From contig JAEWRC010000117.1 in assembly GCA_023460175.1 (NCBI GenBank), positions 1 to 54,052 on the forward strand: 54,052 nt of DNA. Direction: 5' to 3'. Shown here piece after piece: positions 24,998 through 33,452 of the stretch. The notes beneath the pieces were generated by a model. The model worked only from the letters and a program-made list of their open reading frames with translations. It made no database searches and had not been told where the DNA came from. This DNA is from Actinomycetes bacterium (GTDB lineage Bacteria > Actinomycetota > Actinomycetes > Mycobacteriales > Mycobacteriaceae). Each line of letters begins with the position of its first letter. Position 1 is the stretch's first letter. The position numbers were made by a program, and so were the translations under genes.

Positions 24998-26641
24998 ATG
25001 CAATTCACCGTTCCCGCTGTGGCCGATGCGATCGCGGCGGCAATCCCGGACCGCCCTCTGATCATCCAGGGCGAACGCAGCTACACCCACGCCGAGGTCG
25101 CGGAACGCTCCAACCGGTTGGCGTCCTTCCTGCACGCCCAGGACCTGGGATGCCACACGCCGCGGGCCCAGCTCGCCGGGCATCAGAGCGGTCAGGATCT
25201 GCTGGGCATCTACGCCCACAACGGTCCCGAGTACGTCGAGGGCCTGCTCGGTGCGTTCCGGGCCCGGGTCGCCCCGTTCAACGTGAACTACCGCTACGTC
25301 AAGAACGAGCTGCAGTACCTGCTGGCCGACGCGGGTGCCACCGCGCTGCTCTACCACGCCGAGTTCGCGCCGCGGGTCGCCGAGATCGTGGGCGACCTGC
25401 CGCAGCTGCGCGTGCTGATCCAGATCGCCGACGACTCCGGCCACGAACTACTGCCCGGCGCAGTCGATTACGACGACGCCCTGGCCTCCGCGTCGGCGGT
25501 CCCACCCGTGCAGGCCGACCCGGACGACCTCTACGTGCTCTACACCGGCGGAACCACCGGGATGCCCAAGGGTGTTTTGTGGCGGCAGCACGACATCTTC
25601 GTCGCCTCCTTCGGCGGCCGCGACCTCTACAGCGGCCATACCGCGGCGTCCGTCGACGAACTCGTCAAGAAGGCGCGCGCCAACCCCGGCATGACGCTGA
25701 TGATCCTGCCGCCGTTGATGCACGGCGCTGCGCAGTGGGGCGTCATGACCGCGCTGACCACCGGGCAGACCGTGTTGTTCTCCGAGGTCGCGAACCGGCT
25801 CGATCCCGACGTGGTGCTCGCGGAGATCGCCCGGCACCGGGCCGGGGTGGTGACTGTCGTGGGTGACGCCATGGCGCGGCCGCTCGCCGACGCCATCGAG
25901 CGCGGCGGGGTTGACGTGTCCTCGCTCAACGTCATCGCCAACGGCGGTGCCCTGTTGACGCCGACCACCAAGCAGCGGCTGATCGACCTCAAACCGGGAC
26001 TGATCGTCGTCGACGGCGTCGGCTCCTCGGAGACCGGCGCCCAGATGACGCACATGTCGGCGCCCGGGGCCGTCTCCACCGGCATCTTCAAGCCTGGACC
26101 CGACACCTACGTGGTGGCCGAGGGCCTGGACCGCGTCCTGGAACCCGGCCACGACGGCGACGGTTGGTTGGCCCAACGCGCCCCGGTTCCATTGGGCTAC
26201 AAGGGCGATCCGGGCAAGACGGCCCGCACCTTTCCGGTGGTCAACGGCACGCGGTACGCGATCCCCGGCGACCGGGCGCGGCACCTCGCCGACGGCACCA
26301 TCCAGCTGCTGGGCCGGGATTCGGTGACCATCAACTCCGGTGGGGAGAAGATCTTCGCCGAGGAGGTCGAGACCGCGCTGGCATCCCACCCGGCGGTGGC
26401 CGACGTCGTCGTCGCCGGCCGCCCCAGCGACCGCTGGGGGCAGGAAGTGGTGGCCGTCGTAGCGCTGGCGGCGGGAGCCGCGGCCGACGCCGAGGAACTC
26501 ATTGCGCACGCCGGAACCACGCTGGCCCGCTACAAGCTGCCCAAGGCGGTGGTCTTCCGCCCGGTGATCGAGCGCAGCCCCGCCGGCAAGGCGGACTACC
26601 GGTGGGCTCGCGAGCAAGCCGAGGCCGCCCAGACCCAGTGA
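24998..26641 (+). CDS. Acyl-CoA synthetase, FadD19-like (first of two)
   Basis: A 547-residue adenylate-forming ligase. AMP motif TGGTTGMPKG is at 183-192, the GSSETGAQMT loop at about 346-355, and the C-terminal catalytic lysine is in SPAGKADYRW. It resembles the FadD19 group, which activates sterol side-chain acids with CoA in M. tuberculosis. A second ligase of the same group lies at 47796. It follows the isochorismatase-like stop by 23 bases with GGAG before the ATG, and ends at palindromic repeat copy B. Substrate chain is inferred only from family. Confidence 0.9.
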   Translation: MQFTVPAVADAIAAAIPDRPLIIQGERSYTHAEVAERSNRLASFLHAQDLGCHTPRAQLAGHQSGQDLLGIYAHNGPEYVEGLLGAFRARVAPFNVNYRYVKNELQYLLADAGATALLYHAEFAPRVAEIVGDLPQLRVLIQIADDSGHELLPGAVDYDDALASASAVPPVQADPDDLYVLYTGGTTGMPKGVLWRQHDIFVASFGGRDLYSGHTAASVDELVKKARANPGMTLMILPPLMHGAAQWGVMTALTTGQTVLFSEVANRLDPDVVLAEIARHRAGVVTVVGDAMARPLADAIERGGVDVSSLNVIANGGALLTPTTKQRLIDLKPGLIVVDGVGSSETGAQMTHMSAPGAVSTGIFKPGPDTYVVAEGLDRVLEPGHDGDGWLAQRAPVPLGYKGDPGKTARTFPVVNGTRYAIPGDRARHLADGTIQLLGRDSVTINSGGEKIFAEEVETALASHPAVADVVVAGRPSDRWGQEVVAVVALAAGAAADAEELIAHAGTTLARYKLPKAVVFRPVIERSPAGKADYRWAREQAEAAQTQ

Positions 26642-26646
26642 TTTCG

Positions 26647-26682
26647 GCGTGGTCTCCCACGCTCACCGTGGGTGATCACGCC
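26647..26682. repeat. Palindromic repeat copy B
   Basis: Inverted repeat with 16-base arms (GGCGTGGTCTCCCACG and GGTGATCACGCC partner), two mispairs, loop CTCAC, beginning five bases after the fadD stop. The next gene, at 26796, is on the same strand, so this copy is not between convergent genes. Its loop and stem match copies A and C. Confidence 0.8.
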
Positions 26683-26795
26683 AAGATCGCGGGGTGCGTG
26701 GGTGCGGAATGGAACGGAGCGGCGGCCGGTTCAAGAGAGTGCCCACAGTTCAAGAACCATGCGATAGCAGCCGCAGCGAATGGAGCCTGGCACCA

Positions 26796-27233
26796 ATGAC
26801 CGACTCGTCGAGCAACGACGCACTCACCGCGGACGATATTGCGTTTCTTCGCCGCCCACTACACGGATTTCTGTCGGTTGCGGGTGGTCCGAACCCACCA
26901 CAGCCGCGACCGGTGTGGTTCGAGCCCACGGCCGACGGCAGCATCCAGTTGTTCACCGGCCCGGACTCACTGCACGTTCGACGGCTGACCAGGGATCCCC
27001 GCGCCTCGATCGTTGTTGCGGCACCGGCCACCGAACGCGAGCGTTGGATTTCGGTATCGGGCCCCGCCTCGATCGAGGCCGGTGGTGCTCATGAACTCTG
27101 CGAGCGCCTCGCAGCGCTCTACTGGGACCTGGAGGACCCGGTGCGCGCCAACGACCTGGAAGTGATGCTGGGCGAGGCGGAGTGGGTCCGTCTGGTCATC
27201 CGACCCGAGCAGGTCCGCCGCTACGCCGGATGA
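26796..27233 (+). CDS. Split-barrel flavin/F420-binding protein (PNPOx-like)
   Basis: A 145-residue protein of the pyridoxamine-phosphate-oxidase/FDOR split-barrel group: DIAFLRRPLHGFLSV, PRPVWFEPTADGSIQLFTG, RLTRDPRASIVVAAP and the C-terminal WVRLVIRPEQVRRY are typical of TIGR03618-like F420- or FMN-binding enzymes. Start ATG 26796 has a weak purine stretch upstream. It stands alone between repeat copy B and the convergent CGNR regulator. Cofactor is inferred; a reductase role on a small molecule is likely. Confidence 0.75.
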   Translation: MTDSSSNDALTADDIAFLRRPLHGFLSVAGGPNPPQPRPVWFEPTADGSIQLFTGPDSLHVRRLTRDPRASIVVAAPATERERWISVSGPASIEAGGAHELCERLAALYWDLEDPVRANDLEVMLGEAEWVRLVIRPEQVRRYAG

Positions 27234-27282
27234 CGCCGGCCCCGAGCGGCCCCTCCGCGGCGACGGTCTGGCGCGCGGGTGA

Positions 27283-27798
27283 CTACGACCGCTTGGCGTA
27301 ATGCCGGGCGGCTTTCGCGCGGTTACCGCAGATCGCCATCGAATGCCAACGGCGCGCACCGTTCTTGGATGTGTCGAGGAAGAACAGCACGCAGTCGGGA
27401 TGGGCGCACTGCCGGATCCGGTCCGGCGCGGTTGCCAGCAGGTGGAGCAGGTTGTCCGCGGCGACCCAGGCGGGTAGCCAGGCGGAATCGGCCACATCGG
27501 GTAGGTCGACAGGGCCGTCGGCGGTCAGGCGCCGTCGGATGCGGCCATGGTCGAGAATCTCGTTGAGTGCGTCCGCGTCGTCGTGCCGGATCGCTGCGAG
27601 GATCGCACTGCGCGCGGCCAACAGAGCCTCGAGCGTCCGCTCGTCGGCGGGCGCGCGGTCGATCAGGCCCGCCGATGTCAGCCAGATCCGCAGTCCGTCC
27701 ACGTCGGCGAGTAGATCGCGGGGGCCGTCGTCCATCCAGCAGGTGTTCAACAGGTCCAATGCCAGCGGTTCGCCGACGTGCGGACGCGGATCGCGCAT
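27283..27798 (-). CDS. CGNR zinc-finger (ABATE-domain) transcriptional regulator
   Basis: A 171-residue protein. The N-terminal half is the ABATE domain (LALDLLNTCWMDDGPRDLL), thought to bind a ligand. The C-terminal CGNR zinc finger reads CAHPDCVLFFLDTSK, then WHSMAICGNRAKAARHY, with all three cysteines and the CGNR tetrad. Such proteins are probably stress- or ligand-responsive DNA-binding regulators. ATG at 27798 is chosen for the AGGAGG site upstream; an ATG 24 bases earlier lies before that site. It diverges from the VOC gene, so it probably controls the VOC/split-barrel pair. Confidence 0.88.
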   Translation of the reverse strand: MRDPRPHVGEPLALDLLNTCWMDDGPRDLLADVDGLRIWLTSAGLIDRAPADERTLEALLAARSAILAAIRHDDADALNEILDHGRIRRRLTADGPVDLPDVADSAWLPAWVAADNLLHLLATAPDRIRQCAHPDCVLFFLDTSKNGARRWHSMAICGNRAKAARHYAKRS

Positions 27799-27844
27799 CT
27801 GAGACCGCCTCCTCCGTCCCATCCTAACCCCTGAACCGAAGTTT

Positions 27845-27906
27845 ACCGGTTGCGCGGTGCGCCCGCTCGGCGTACGGTCTAACCATCAAAGATAATTACA
27901 CCGGTT
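27845..27906. promoter_or_regulatory. Divergent promoter with two ACCGGTT boxes and an AT-rich core
   Basis: Between the CGNR regulator and the VOC gene, ACCGGTT occurs at 27845-27851 and again at 27900-27906, with an AT-rich stretch (27885-27899) in front of the second. TAACC at 27880-27884 pairs with GGTTA at 27903-27907. These are candidate sites for the CGNR protein. A GGAGG ribosome site follows for the VOC gene at 27913-27917. Confidence 0.4.
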
Positions 27907-27923
27907 ACACTTGGAGGACTGCC

Positions 27924-28385
27924 ATGACCACCGCCATCACTGCCCGACTTGTGCCCGGACACGTGGGACTGAACGTGTCGGACCTGCAGCGGTCGACGGA
28001 CTTCTACTGCCGCGCACTGGGCTTCGAACGACTGGCCGCGAGTTCCGACGATGCGAAGCGGTGGGTGTTCCTCGGCGTCGACGACAAGGTGACGCTCACG
28101 CTCTGGCAGCAGAGCAACGGCACGTTTTCCACCGGTACCCCGGGACTGCACCATCTCGCATTCGAGGTCGACAGCGTCGAGCAGGTGCGGGCAGTGGAAT
28201 CGACCCTGCGCGAATTCGCCGTCGAGTTCGCCCACGACGGTGTCGTCGCGCACGGTGAGGGTCTCGACTCGGGCGGCATCTTCTTCACCGACCCGGACGG
28301 GATCCGCCTCGAGGTATACGCACCCCGGGGCGTCGAGTCGGCCGCCGCACCCGACGGCGAAGCCCCGACGTGCGGCTTCTTCTGA
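27924..28385 (+). CDS. VOC-family (glyoxalase/extradiol dioxygenase fold) protein
   Basis: A 153-residue protein with both vicinal-oxygen-chelate modules: PGHVGLNVSDLQRSTDFYCRAL, split over residues 10-31, with H13, and LHHLAFEVDS, then SGGIFFTDPDGIRLEVYAP in the second. The metal positions H13, H76 region and E about 139 fit a divalent-metal enzyme. The family includes glyoxalases, dioxygenases and fosfomycin-type resistance proteins; no subfamily motif allows a choice. Followed after 45 bases by the split-barrel gene and preceded by the CGNR operator region. Confidence 0.85.
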   Translation: MTTAITARLVPGHVGLNVSDLQRSTDFYCRALGFERLAASSDDAKRWVFLGVDDKVTLTLWQQSNGTFSTGTPGLHHLAFEVDSVEQVRAVESTLREFAVEFAHDGVVAHGEGLDSGGIFFTDPDGIRLEVYAPRGVESAAAPDGEAPTCGFF

Positions 28386-28430
28386 CCGGCGCCATCGCGC
28401 GAACAACGGCAACGCAAAACGGGTGATCAG

Positions 28431-29297
28431 ATGAGCCCTTTCCACTCCGGCGAGCTCACCGTGCAGCAGCGCATGGGGCAGTCGCACATCGCCGAGAAGG
28501 TCGGCCGGGGTATCCGCGTCGACATCCCCGAGGTCGCCGCGAACTTCCTCGCCGAACAGCAAATGGTGGTGGTGGCCGGTACCGACGAGACAGGCCAACT
28601 GTGGGCGAGCGACCTCGTCGGTCCGCCAGGGTTCGTGCGCGCCGCCAGCGACCGGACGATCAGCGTGGCCGCACGCCCGGCCGCCGACGATCCGCTGGCA
28701 GCGGCCCTGACCCGGCCGACCCGGATCGGCATGCTGGCCTTGCAGCCCGAACGGCGACGGCGAATGCGGATCAACGGAGCCGTCGTCGACCACGGCGACG
28801 AACTCCTGGCCACCGTCGATCAGGTGTACTCCAACTGCCCGAAGTACATCGCGCGCAGGCGCATCACATCCTTCGAACCGGATATCGTGCGGACCGCGTC
28901 GCAACGCGCCGGTGAACTGAACCAGCGGCAGCGGCAGATGATCGCCGCGGCCGACACCTTCTTCGTGGCCACCGCAGACGCCGAAGGAAATGCCGACGCC
29001 TCCCATCGCGGTGGCAATCCCGGTTTCCTGCAAGCACTCTCGCCGGCACGCCTCCGGTGGCCGGACTACCGTGGCAACTCGATGTTCATGACGCTCGGCA
29101 ACATCGAGGTGAACCCGCGCTGCGGAATCCTGCTGTTGGATTGGGCGACCGGCGCCAGTCTCCAGCTGACCGGTACCGCCGAAGTGCTTTGGAAGCCAGA
29201 AACATTCGCCGTCGGCGCCCAGTGCATGATCGACTTCACCATCGTCGAGGTCATCGAACGGGCAGGACCCGGCCCGCTGCGCTGGAGCACCCAGTGA
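28431..29297 (+). CDS. Tandem split-barrel pyridoxamine-phosphate-oxidase-family protein
   Basis: A 288-residue protein with a C-terminal PNPOx split barrel (about 155-285): AADTFFVATADAEGNADASHRGGNPGF and GNSMFMTLGNIEVNPRCGILLLDW are the flavin-binding strands of the family. The N-terminal half repeats a weaker barrel (FLAEQQMVVVAGTDE). These proteins bind FMN, FAD or F420 and reduce small quinone-like or electrophilic compounds. With the VOC protein and CGNR regulator it looks like a detoxification module. The gene ends just before palindromic repeat copy C. Confidence 0.82.
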   Translation: MSPFHSGELTVQQRMGQSHIAEKVGRGIRVDIPEVAANFLAEQQMVVVAGTDETGQLWASDLVGPPGFVRAASDRTISVAARPAADDPLAAALTRPTRIGMLALQPERRRRMRINGAVVDHGDELLATVDQVYSNCPKYIARRRITSFEPDIVRTASQRAGELNQRQRQMIAAADTFFVATADAEGNADASHRGGNPGFLQALSPARLRWPDYRGNSMFMTLGNIEVNPRCGILLLDWATGASLQLTGTAEVLWKPETFAVGAQCMIDFTIVEVIERAGPGPLRWSTQ

Positions 29298-29301
29298 TTC
29301 C

Positions 29302-29338
29302 GGCGTGATCTCCCACGCTCACCGTGGGAAATCACGCC
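29302..29338. repeat. Palindromic repeat copy C between convergent genes
   Basis: Inverted repeat with 16-base arms (GGCGTGATCTCCCACG and its partner) with a single mispair, loop CTCAC, starting five bases after the split-barrel stop and ending 14 bases before the P450 stop. This is the best-formed copy. As with copy A it separates convergent genes, so it may end transcription from both sides. Confidence 0.85.
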
Positions 29339-29352
29339 CACATCGCAGAAGG

Positions 29353-30558
29353 TCAGGGCAGGACCCGCACCGGGACGTTGCTCCAACCGGCGACGTTCTG
29401 CATGTTGACTCGCCGGCAGCCGTTCCAGTCCACCTCGTAGCGCGGCATGAAGTCCAGCATCCGCTCCAGCGCGATGGTGCTCTCCAGCCGCGCCAGCGCC
29501 GCCCCCAGGCAGCTGTGGATGCCGTAGCCCAAGCCGAGGTTCTGCGCTTCGGTGCGGTCACGGTCGATGTCGAACTTGTCCGGGTCGGTCCAGGCCCCCG
29601 GGTCCCGGTTGGCCGAACCACCCACCAGGAACACCGGCTTACCCGCCGGGATCGTCACGCCGTGCAGGGTGACCTCGCGCATCGACCGGCGGACGTTGTA
29701 CTGCGCGGGCGCCTCGTAGCGCAGCAGTTCCTCCACGGCGAACGGGACCTTGGCGCGGTCGGCCAGCAGTAGCTCCCACTGGTCGGGGTTCTGGGCGAAC
29801 ACCACCGCCGCGGTGCCCAGCAGCTTGGTCACCGTTTCGGCCCCCGCCCCGCCGAGAAGCACTGCGAATTCGGTGATCTCGAGGTTGTTGAGCGGGCCCA
29901 TCTCGCCGTTCTCCCGCTCGATCTCCGCCTCGATCAGCTTGCTCAGCAGATCGGGGCCCAGATTGTCGCGGCGCGCCTTGATCAGCTTGTAGTAGTACAC
30001 CGACATGTCGATGGCGGACTTCAGGCCCGCCTCGCTCATCTCGACCTCGCCCGGATCGCGGTGCAGGAAGTCGTCGATCCACAGCCGGATCTGCTGCCGG
30101 TCCTCGGCGGGCACGCCCTGCATGATGGTCATCACCTCGACCGGGAACAGCGCGGAGAAGTCCTGCACGAAGTCGAAACCACCCGCATCGACCGCCAACA
30201 GGTACCGGTCGATGGTCTCGGTCACGAGTTCGCGCCGGGCCTCGATGGCCCGCGGGGTGAAGACCCGGTTCAGCAGGCTGCGCATCCGGCGATGGGCCGG
30301 CGGGTCCATCGCGATGATCCCGCCATGCTCGGTGACATGGCCCTTGCGCACCTGGGCCAGGTCGACCCCGTAGGCCGAGGAGTAGGTCTCGTGGTCCTTG
30401 AACGCCGCGGCCACGTCCTCGTGCCGCGTCAGCGCGTAGAAGTCGTACTGCTCGCTGTAATAGACCGGCGCCTCCTCGCGCATGCGCCGGTAGATCTCGT
30501 ACGGACTGTTGAAGAAGTCCTCGGAGAACGGGTCGAATACCACCGTTGCCGTGCTCAT
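29353..30558 (-). CDS. Cytochrome P450 (second)
   Basis: A 401-residue P450. I-helix GGAGAETVTK (236-245) has glutamate in place of the usual aspartate before threonine, seen in many bacterial P450s. The K-helix has E277 and R280 (ELLR) and the haem loop is LGYGIHSCLG with Cys350. It overlaps the ALDH gene upstream as ATGA, so the two are co-translated: the P450 would make an alcohol or aldehyde that the ALDH oxidises. A ferredoxin gene is not adjacent. CYP family not assigned. Confidence 0.92.
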   Translation of the reverse strand: MSTATVVFDPFSEDFFNSPYEIYRRMREEAPVYYSEQYDFYALTRHEDVAAAFKDHETYSSAYGVDLAQVRKGHVTEHGGIIAMDPPAHRRMRSLLNRVFTPRAIEARRELVTETIDRYLLAVDAGGFDFVQDFSALFPVEVMTIMQGVPAEDRQQIRLWIDDFLHRDPGEVEMSEAGLKSAIDMSVYYYKLIKARRDNLGPDLLSKLIEAEIERENGEMGPLNNLEITEFAVLLGGAGAETVTKLLGTAAVVFAQNPDQWELLLADRAKVPFAVEELLRYEAPAQYNVRRSMREVTLHGVTIPAGKPVFLVGGSANRDPGAWTDPDKFDIDRDRTEAQNLGLGYGIHSCLGAALARLESTIALERMLDFMPRYEVDWNGCRRVNMQNVAGWSNVPVRVLP

Positions 30559-32048
30559 CGTCTGTCTCCTGAACTCGAGGGGTGGGCCAGCCGGCGGCGA
30601 GTCTTGTTGCGCGCCCGCCGAAGTGCGGCGTCGGCGTACAACTTCATCGGTTTGGTGAACGGCGGCGCCGCGCTTCCGGTGATGCTGAACGGCAGGTCCG
30701 AGCCCACCACCGTGCGGTAGTGGCTGAACGCGTCGAAGCCGGCCTTGCCGTGGTAGGCGCCCATCCCGCTGCGGCCCACACCCCCGAACGGGGCGGCCGA
30801 CGGAATCATCTGCGCGGCAAAGTCGTTGCGGGCCACTCCGCCGCTGCGGGTCCGCCGGACGAAGTCGCGGAAGTCGTCCCCGTCGGGGCCGTACCAGTAC
30901 GCCACCAGCGGCGCGGGACGGGAGTTGATATAGCCGATCGCGTCGGAGAGCCGGGCGTAGGGCAGCACCGCCAGCACCGGACCGAACACCTCCTCGCGGG
31001 CGATCCGCATGTCGTCGTCGACCCCGCGGATCAGGGTCGGCGCGATCTTGCGGGTGGCCCGGTCCGGGACTTGCTCCCCCGCCGGCGCCACGGCCTCGAC
31101 CACCGCGCCCTTGGCGCGGGCGTCCTCGATCAGACCCAGCACGCGGTCGAAGTTGGGTTCGTTGACGCTCGAGCAGTAGTCCGGGTTGCTCACGATGGTG
31201 TCGAACATGCCCCGCCAGGTGCGGCGCGCGCTGTCCACGAACGCCTCGACGTGCCCTTGGGGCACCAGCACGTAGTCCGGGCACACGCAGACCTGGCCGC
31301 CGTTGACCATTCGGGCCGCGGCGATCCGCGCGGCCGCCTTGGTGACGTCGTCGCGGCTACCGGGGGCGACCACCACCGGGTTCTTGCCGCCGAGTTCCAG
31401 CGTGACGGGCACCAGGTGTTCGGCGGCCGCGCGTTGGACCCGCATCCCGATATCCGGTGAACCCGTGAAGAACAAGTGGTCGAAGGGCAACGCGCTGAAG
31501 GCCGCCGCCACATCGGGCCCGCCGGTGACCACCACCAGCTCGGTCGGGTCGAAGTACTTGGGTGCCAGCTGCGCCATCAAAGCGGCTGTGCGCGGGGTGA
31601 TCTCGGACATCTTGATCATCACCCGGTTACCCGCGGCGAACGCCGCGGCCGCCGGCAGCACCACCAGGTTGAGCGGGAAGTTCCACGGACCGATGATGCC
31701 CACGACACCCAGCGGCGTGGGTTCGACGTCGGCGCGCAGGCCCACCACCCGGGCCGCGCGCAGCAGTTTGGTGGTCCGCATCCAGCGGGCGGTGTTCTTG
31801 CGGGTGTGCTCGATGACCGGGATCATCCCGACCATCTCGGTGAACAGCGACGCCGCGCGCGAGCGGGTGCCGAAGTCCTCGCCCATCGCCTCGACCAGGG
31901 CGTCGGTGTTGTCCAACACCAGCGCCAGCAGGCGGTCGATCCGATTCAGCCGCACCGCCAGCTCCGGCGGACCCTGCTCGACGAACGACTCCCGCTGCCG
32001 TTGCAGCAACGCCCGCAGCTCGTCCACCCGCAGCTCCGACCTGCTCAT
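30555..32048 (-). CDS. Aldehyde dehydrogenase, coniferyl-aldehyde-dehydrogenase-like
   Basis: A 497-residue NAD(P)-dependent ALDH of the class 3/coniferyl branch. Catalytic residues are N123 (PWNFP), E218 (LELGGKN) and C254 in NGGQVCVCP. The C-terminal tail with KPMKLYADAALRRARNKTRRR is a basic, possibly membrane-contacting extension as in fatty-aldehyde enzymes. First gene of the ALDH-P450 pair, reading away from the thiolase operon; site 4 of the shared motif lies 81 bases upstream of its start. Confidence 0.92.
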   Translation of the reverse strand: MSRSELRVDELRALLQRQRESFVEQGPPELAVRLNRIDRLLALVLDNTDALVEAMGEDFGTRSRAASLFTEMVGMIPVIEHTRKNTARWMRTTKLLRAARVVGLRADVEPTPLGVVGIIGPWNFPLNLVVLPAAAAFAAGNRVMIKMSEITPRTAALMAQLAPKYFDPTELVVVTGGPDVAAAFSALPFDHLFFTGSPDIGMRVQRAAAEHLVPVTLELGGKNPVVVAPGSRDDVTKAAARIAAARMVNGGQVCVCPDYVLVPQGHVEAFVDSARRTWRGMFDTIVSNPDYCSSVNEPNFDRVLGLIEDARAKGAVVEAVAPAGEQVPDRATRKIAPTLIRGVDDDMRIAREEVFGPVLAVLPYARLSDAIGYINSRPAPLVAYWYGPDGDDFRDFVRRTRSGGVARNDFAAQMIPSAAPFGGVGRSGMGAYHGKAGFDAFSHYRTVVGSDLPFSITGSAAPPFTKPMKLYADAALRRARNKTRRRLAHPSSSGDRR

Positions 32049-32128
32049 CGATGCCTTACGCCTTCCTGTCGCACCCCCGGCGTACCGGCTGGTCCACCAC
32101 CACCCCAGCCGAATTCGGGACGATCAAC

Positions 32129-32144
32129 GGTAAAGGTTACAGTA
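32129..32144 (-). promoter_or_regulatory. Shared catabolic-promoter element, site 4
   Basis: GGTAAAGGTTACAGTA on the plus strand. It continues into TTACC at 32147-32151, giving an outer GGTAA/TTACC dyad over 23 bases. Read toward the ALDH-P450 operon it begins TACTGT, a possible -10, 81 bases before the start codon. Confidence 0.65.
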
Positions 32145-32207
32145 TCTTACCCAGACGGTGCGTGGTGCACGGTCGGACAGGCCGCGGCGCCGCGACACTA
32201 GGTAAGT

Positions 32208-32223
32208 TACTGTAAGAGTTACG
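32208..32223 (+). promoter_or_regulatory. Shared catabolic-promoter element, site 5
   Basis: TACTGTAAGAGTTACG on the plus strand, preceded by GGTAAGT at 32201, in mirror arrangement to site 4 about 65 bases away. It lies 59 bases before the thiolase GTG. Together sites 4 and 5 form a symmetrical control region for both divergent operons. Confidence 0.65.
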
Positions 32224-32281
32224 GTTGACGGCCGACGGGACGTCTGCGCGCAACCGATCCGGCACTTCAGAAGGGGAGAAC

Positions 32282-33427
32282 GTGAACGAAGTGGCCATTA
32301 TCGGTGTGGGCTTGCACCCATTCGGCCGATTCGAGGGCAAGTCGGCCATGCAGATGGGGGTGGACGCGATCACCGCGGCCGTCGCCGACGCGGGCGTGCA
32401 GTGGTCCGACGTGCAGGCCGCCACGGGCGGCAGCTGGACGGTGGCCAACCCGGACGCGATCGTCGGGATGGTGGGTCTGACCGGCATCCCGTTCACCAAC
32501 GTGTTCAACGCCTGTGCCACGGCGGCCAGCGCGGCGAAGGCCTGCGCCGACGGTATCCGGCTGGGCGATTACGACATTGGCGTGGCCGTCGGCCTGGACA
32601 AGCATCCCAAGGGCGCCTTCACCGAGGACCCCGCCCTGGTCGGGATGCCCCGCTGGTACGCCGAGAACGGGCAATACCTGACCACCCAGTTCTTCGGCAT
32701 GAAGGCCAACCGCTATCTGCACACCCACGGCATCTCCCAGGCCACGCTGGCCAAGGTGGCGAACAAGAACTTCCGCAACGGCGCGCTGAACCCCAACGCG
32801 TTCCGGCGCAAGCCGATCTCCGAGGAGGACATCCTCAACTCGACGATGCTGAACTATCCCCTGACGCAGTACATGTTCTGCGCGCCCGACGAGGGGGCCG
32901 CGGCCGTGGTGATGTGTCGCGCGGACATCGCGCACCGCTACACCGACAAGCCGGTGTATCTGCGGGCCGTCGAGGTGCGCACCCGAAAGTACGGCGCCTA
33001 CGAGGTCAACACCACGTTCGCGCCGGTCGACGAGGACGTCGCGCCCACCGTGTACGCGGCACGGGCCGCGTTCGAGAAGGCCGGCATCGGGCCCGAGGAT
33101 GTCGACGTGATCCAGTTGCAGGACACCGACGCCGGCGCCGAGATCATCCACATGGCCGAGTGCGGGTTCTGCGCCGACGGCGAGCAGGAGAAGTTGCTGG
33201 CCGACGGGGCCACCGAGATCGGCGGCTCGATGCCGGTCAACACCGACGGCGGCCTGATCGCCAACGGCGAGCCCATCGGCGCCTCCGGGCTGCGCCAGAT
33301 CCACGAGATCGTCCGCCAGCTCCGCGGCGAGGCCGGCGAGCGTCAGGTCCCGGGTTCACCCAAGGTCGGTTTCACTCAGCTCTATGGCGCGCCGGGCACC
33401 GCCGCGGCCAGCATCCTCACCACCTAG
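32282..33427 (+). CDS. Thiolase-like / lipid-transfer (SCPx-type) protein
   Basis: A 381-residue thiolase-superfamily protein. The acylated cysteine is C78 (FNACATAAS). The conserved histidine motif GHPxGASG reads GEPIGASG, so the His is Glu, and the C-terminal cysteine motif (CxG) is absent (LYGAPGTAAAS). This is the lipid-transfer thiolase group that includes sterol side-chain aldolases, which use altered motifs and a DUF35 partner; no DUF35 gene is adjacent. Start GTG 32282 has GGGGAG upstream. It heads the operon with the amidohydrolase and ALDH. Confidence 0.85.
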   Translation: MNEVAIIGVGLHPFGRFEGKSAMQMGVDAITAAVADAGVQWSDVQAATGGSWTVANPDAIVGMVGLTGIPFTNVFNACATAASAAKACADGIRLGDYDIGVAVGLDKHPKGAFTEDPALVGMPRWYAENGQYLTTQFFGMKANRYLHTHGISQATLAKVANKNFRNGALNPNAFRRKPISEEDILNSTMLNYPLTQYMFCAPDEGAAAVVMCRADIAHRYTDKPVYLRAVEVRTRKYGAYEVNTTFAPVDEDVAPTVYAARAAFEKAGIGPEDVDVIQLQDTDAGAEIIHMAECGFCADGEQEKLLADGATEIGGSMPVNTDGGLIANGEPIGASGLRQIHEIVRQLRGEAGERQVPGSPKVGFTQLYGAPGTAAASILTT

Positions 33428-33452
33428 CACCGTGCCGAGCGAAGGCAGCCAG

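Noticed and set aside
29353..31284. A 643-codon frame that would fuse an N-terminal extension to the second P450
   Set aside because: The first 240 codons are a shifted reading of the ALDH gene; the ATGA overlap at 30555-30558 gives a normal P450 start.
32129..32223. Reading sites 4 and 5 as KstR operators
   Set aside because: The KstR core AAC-NN-GTT with flanking T/A is not present in the right spacing; the sites fit the different TACTGTAA-type element.
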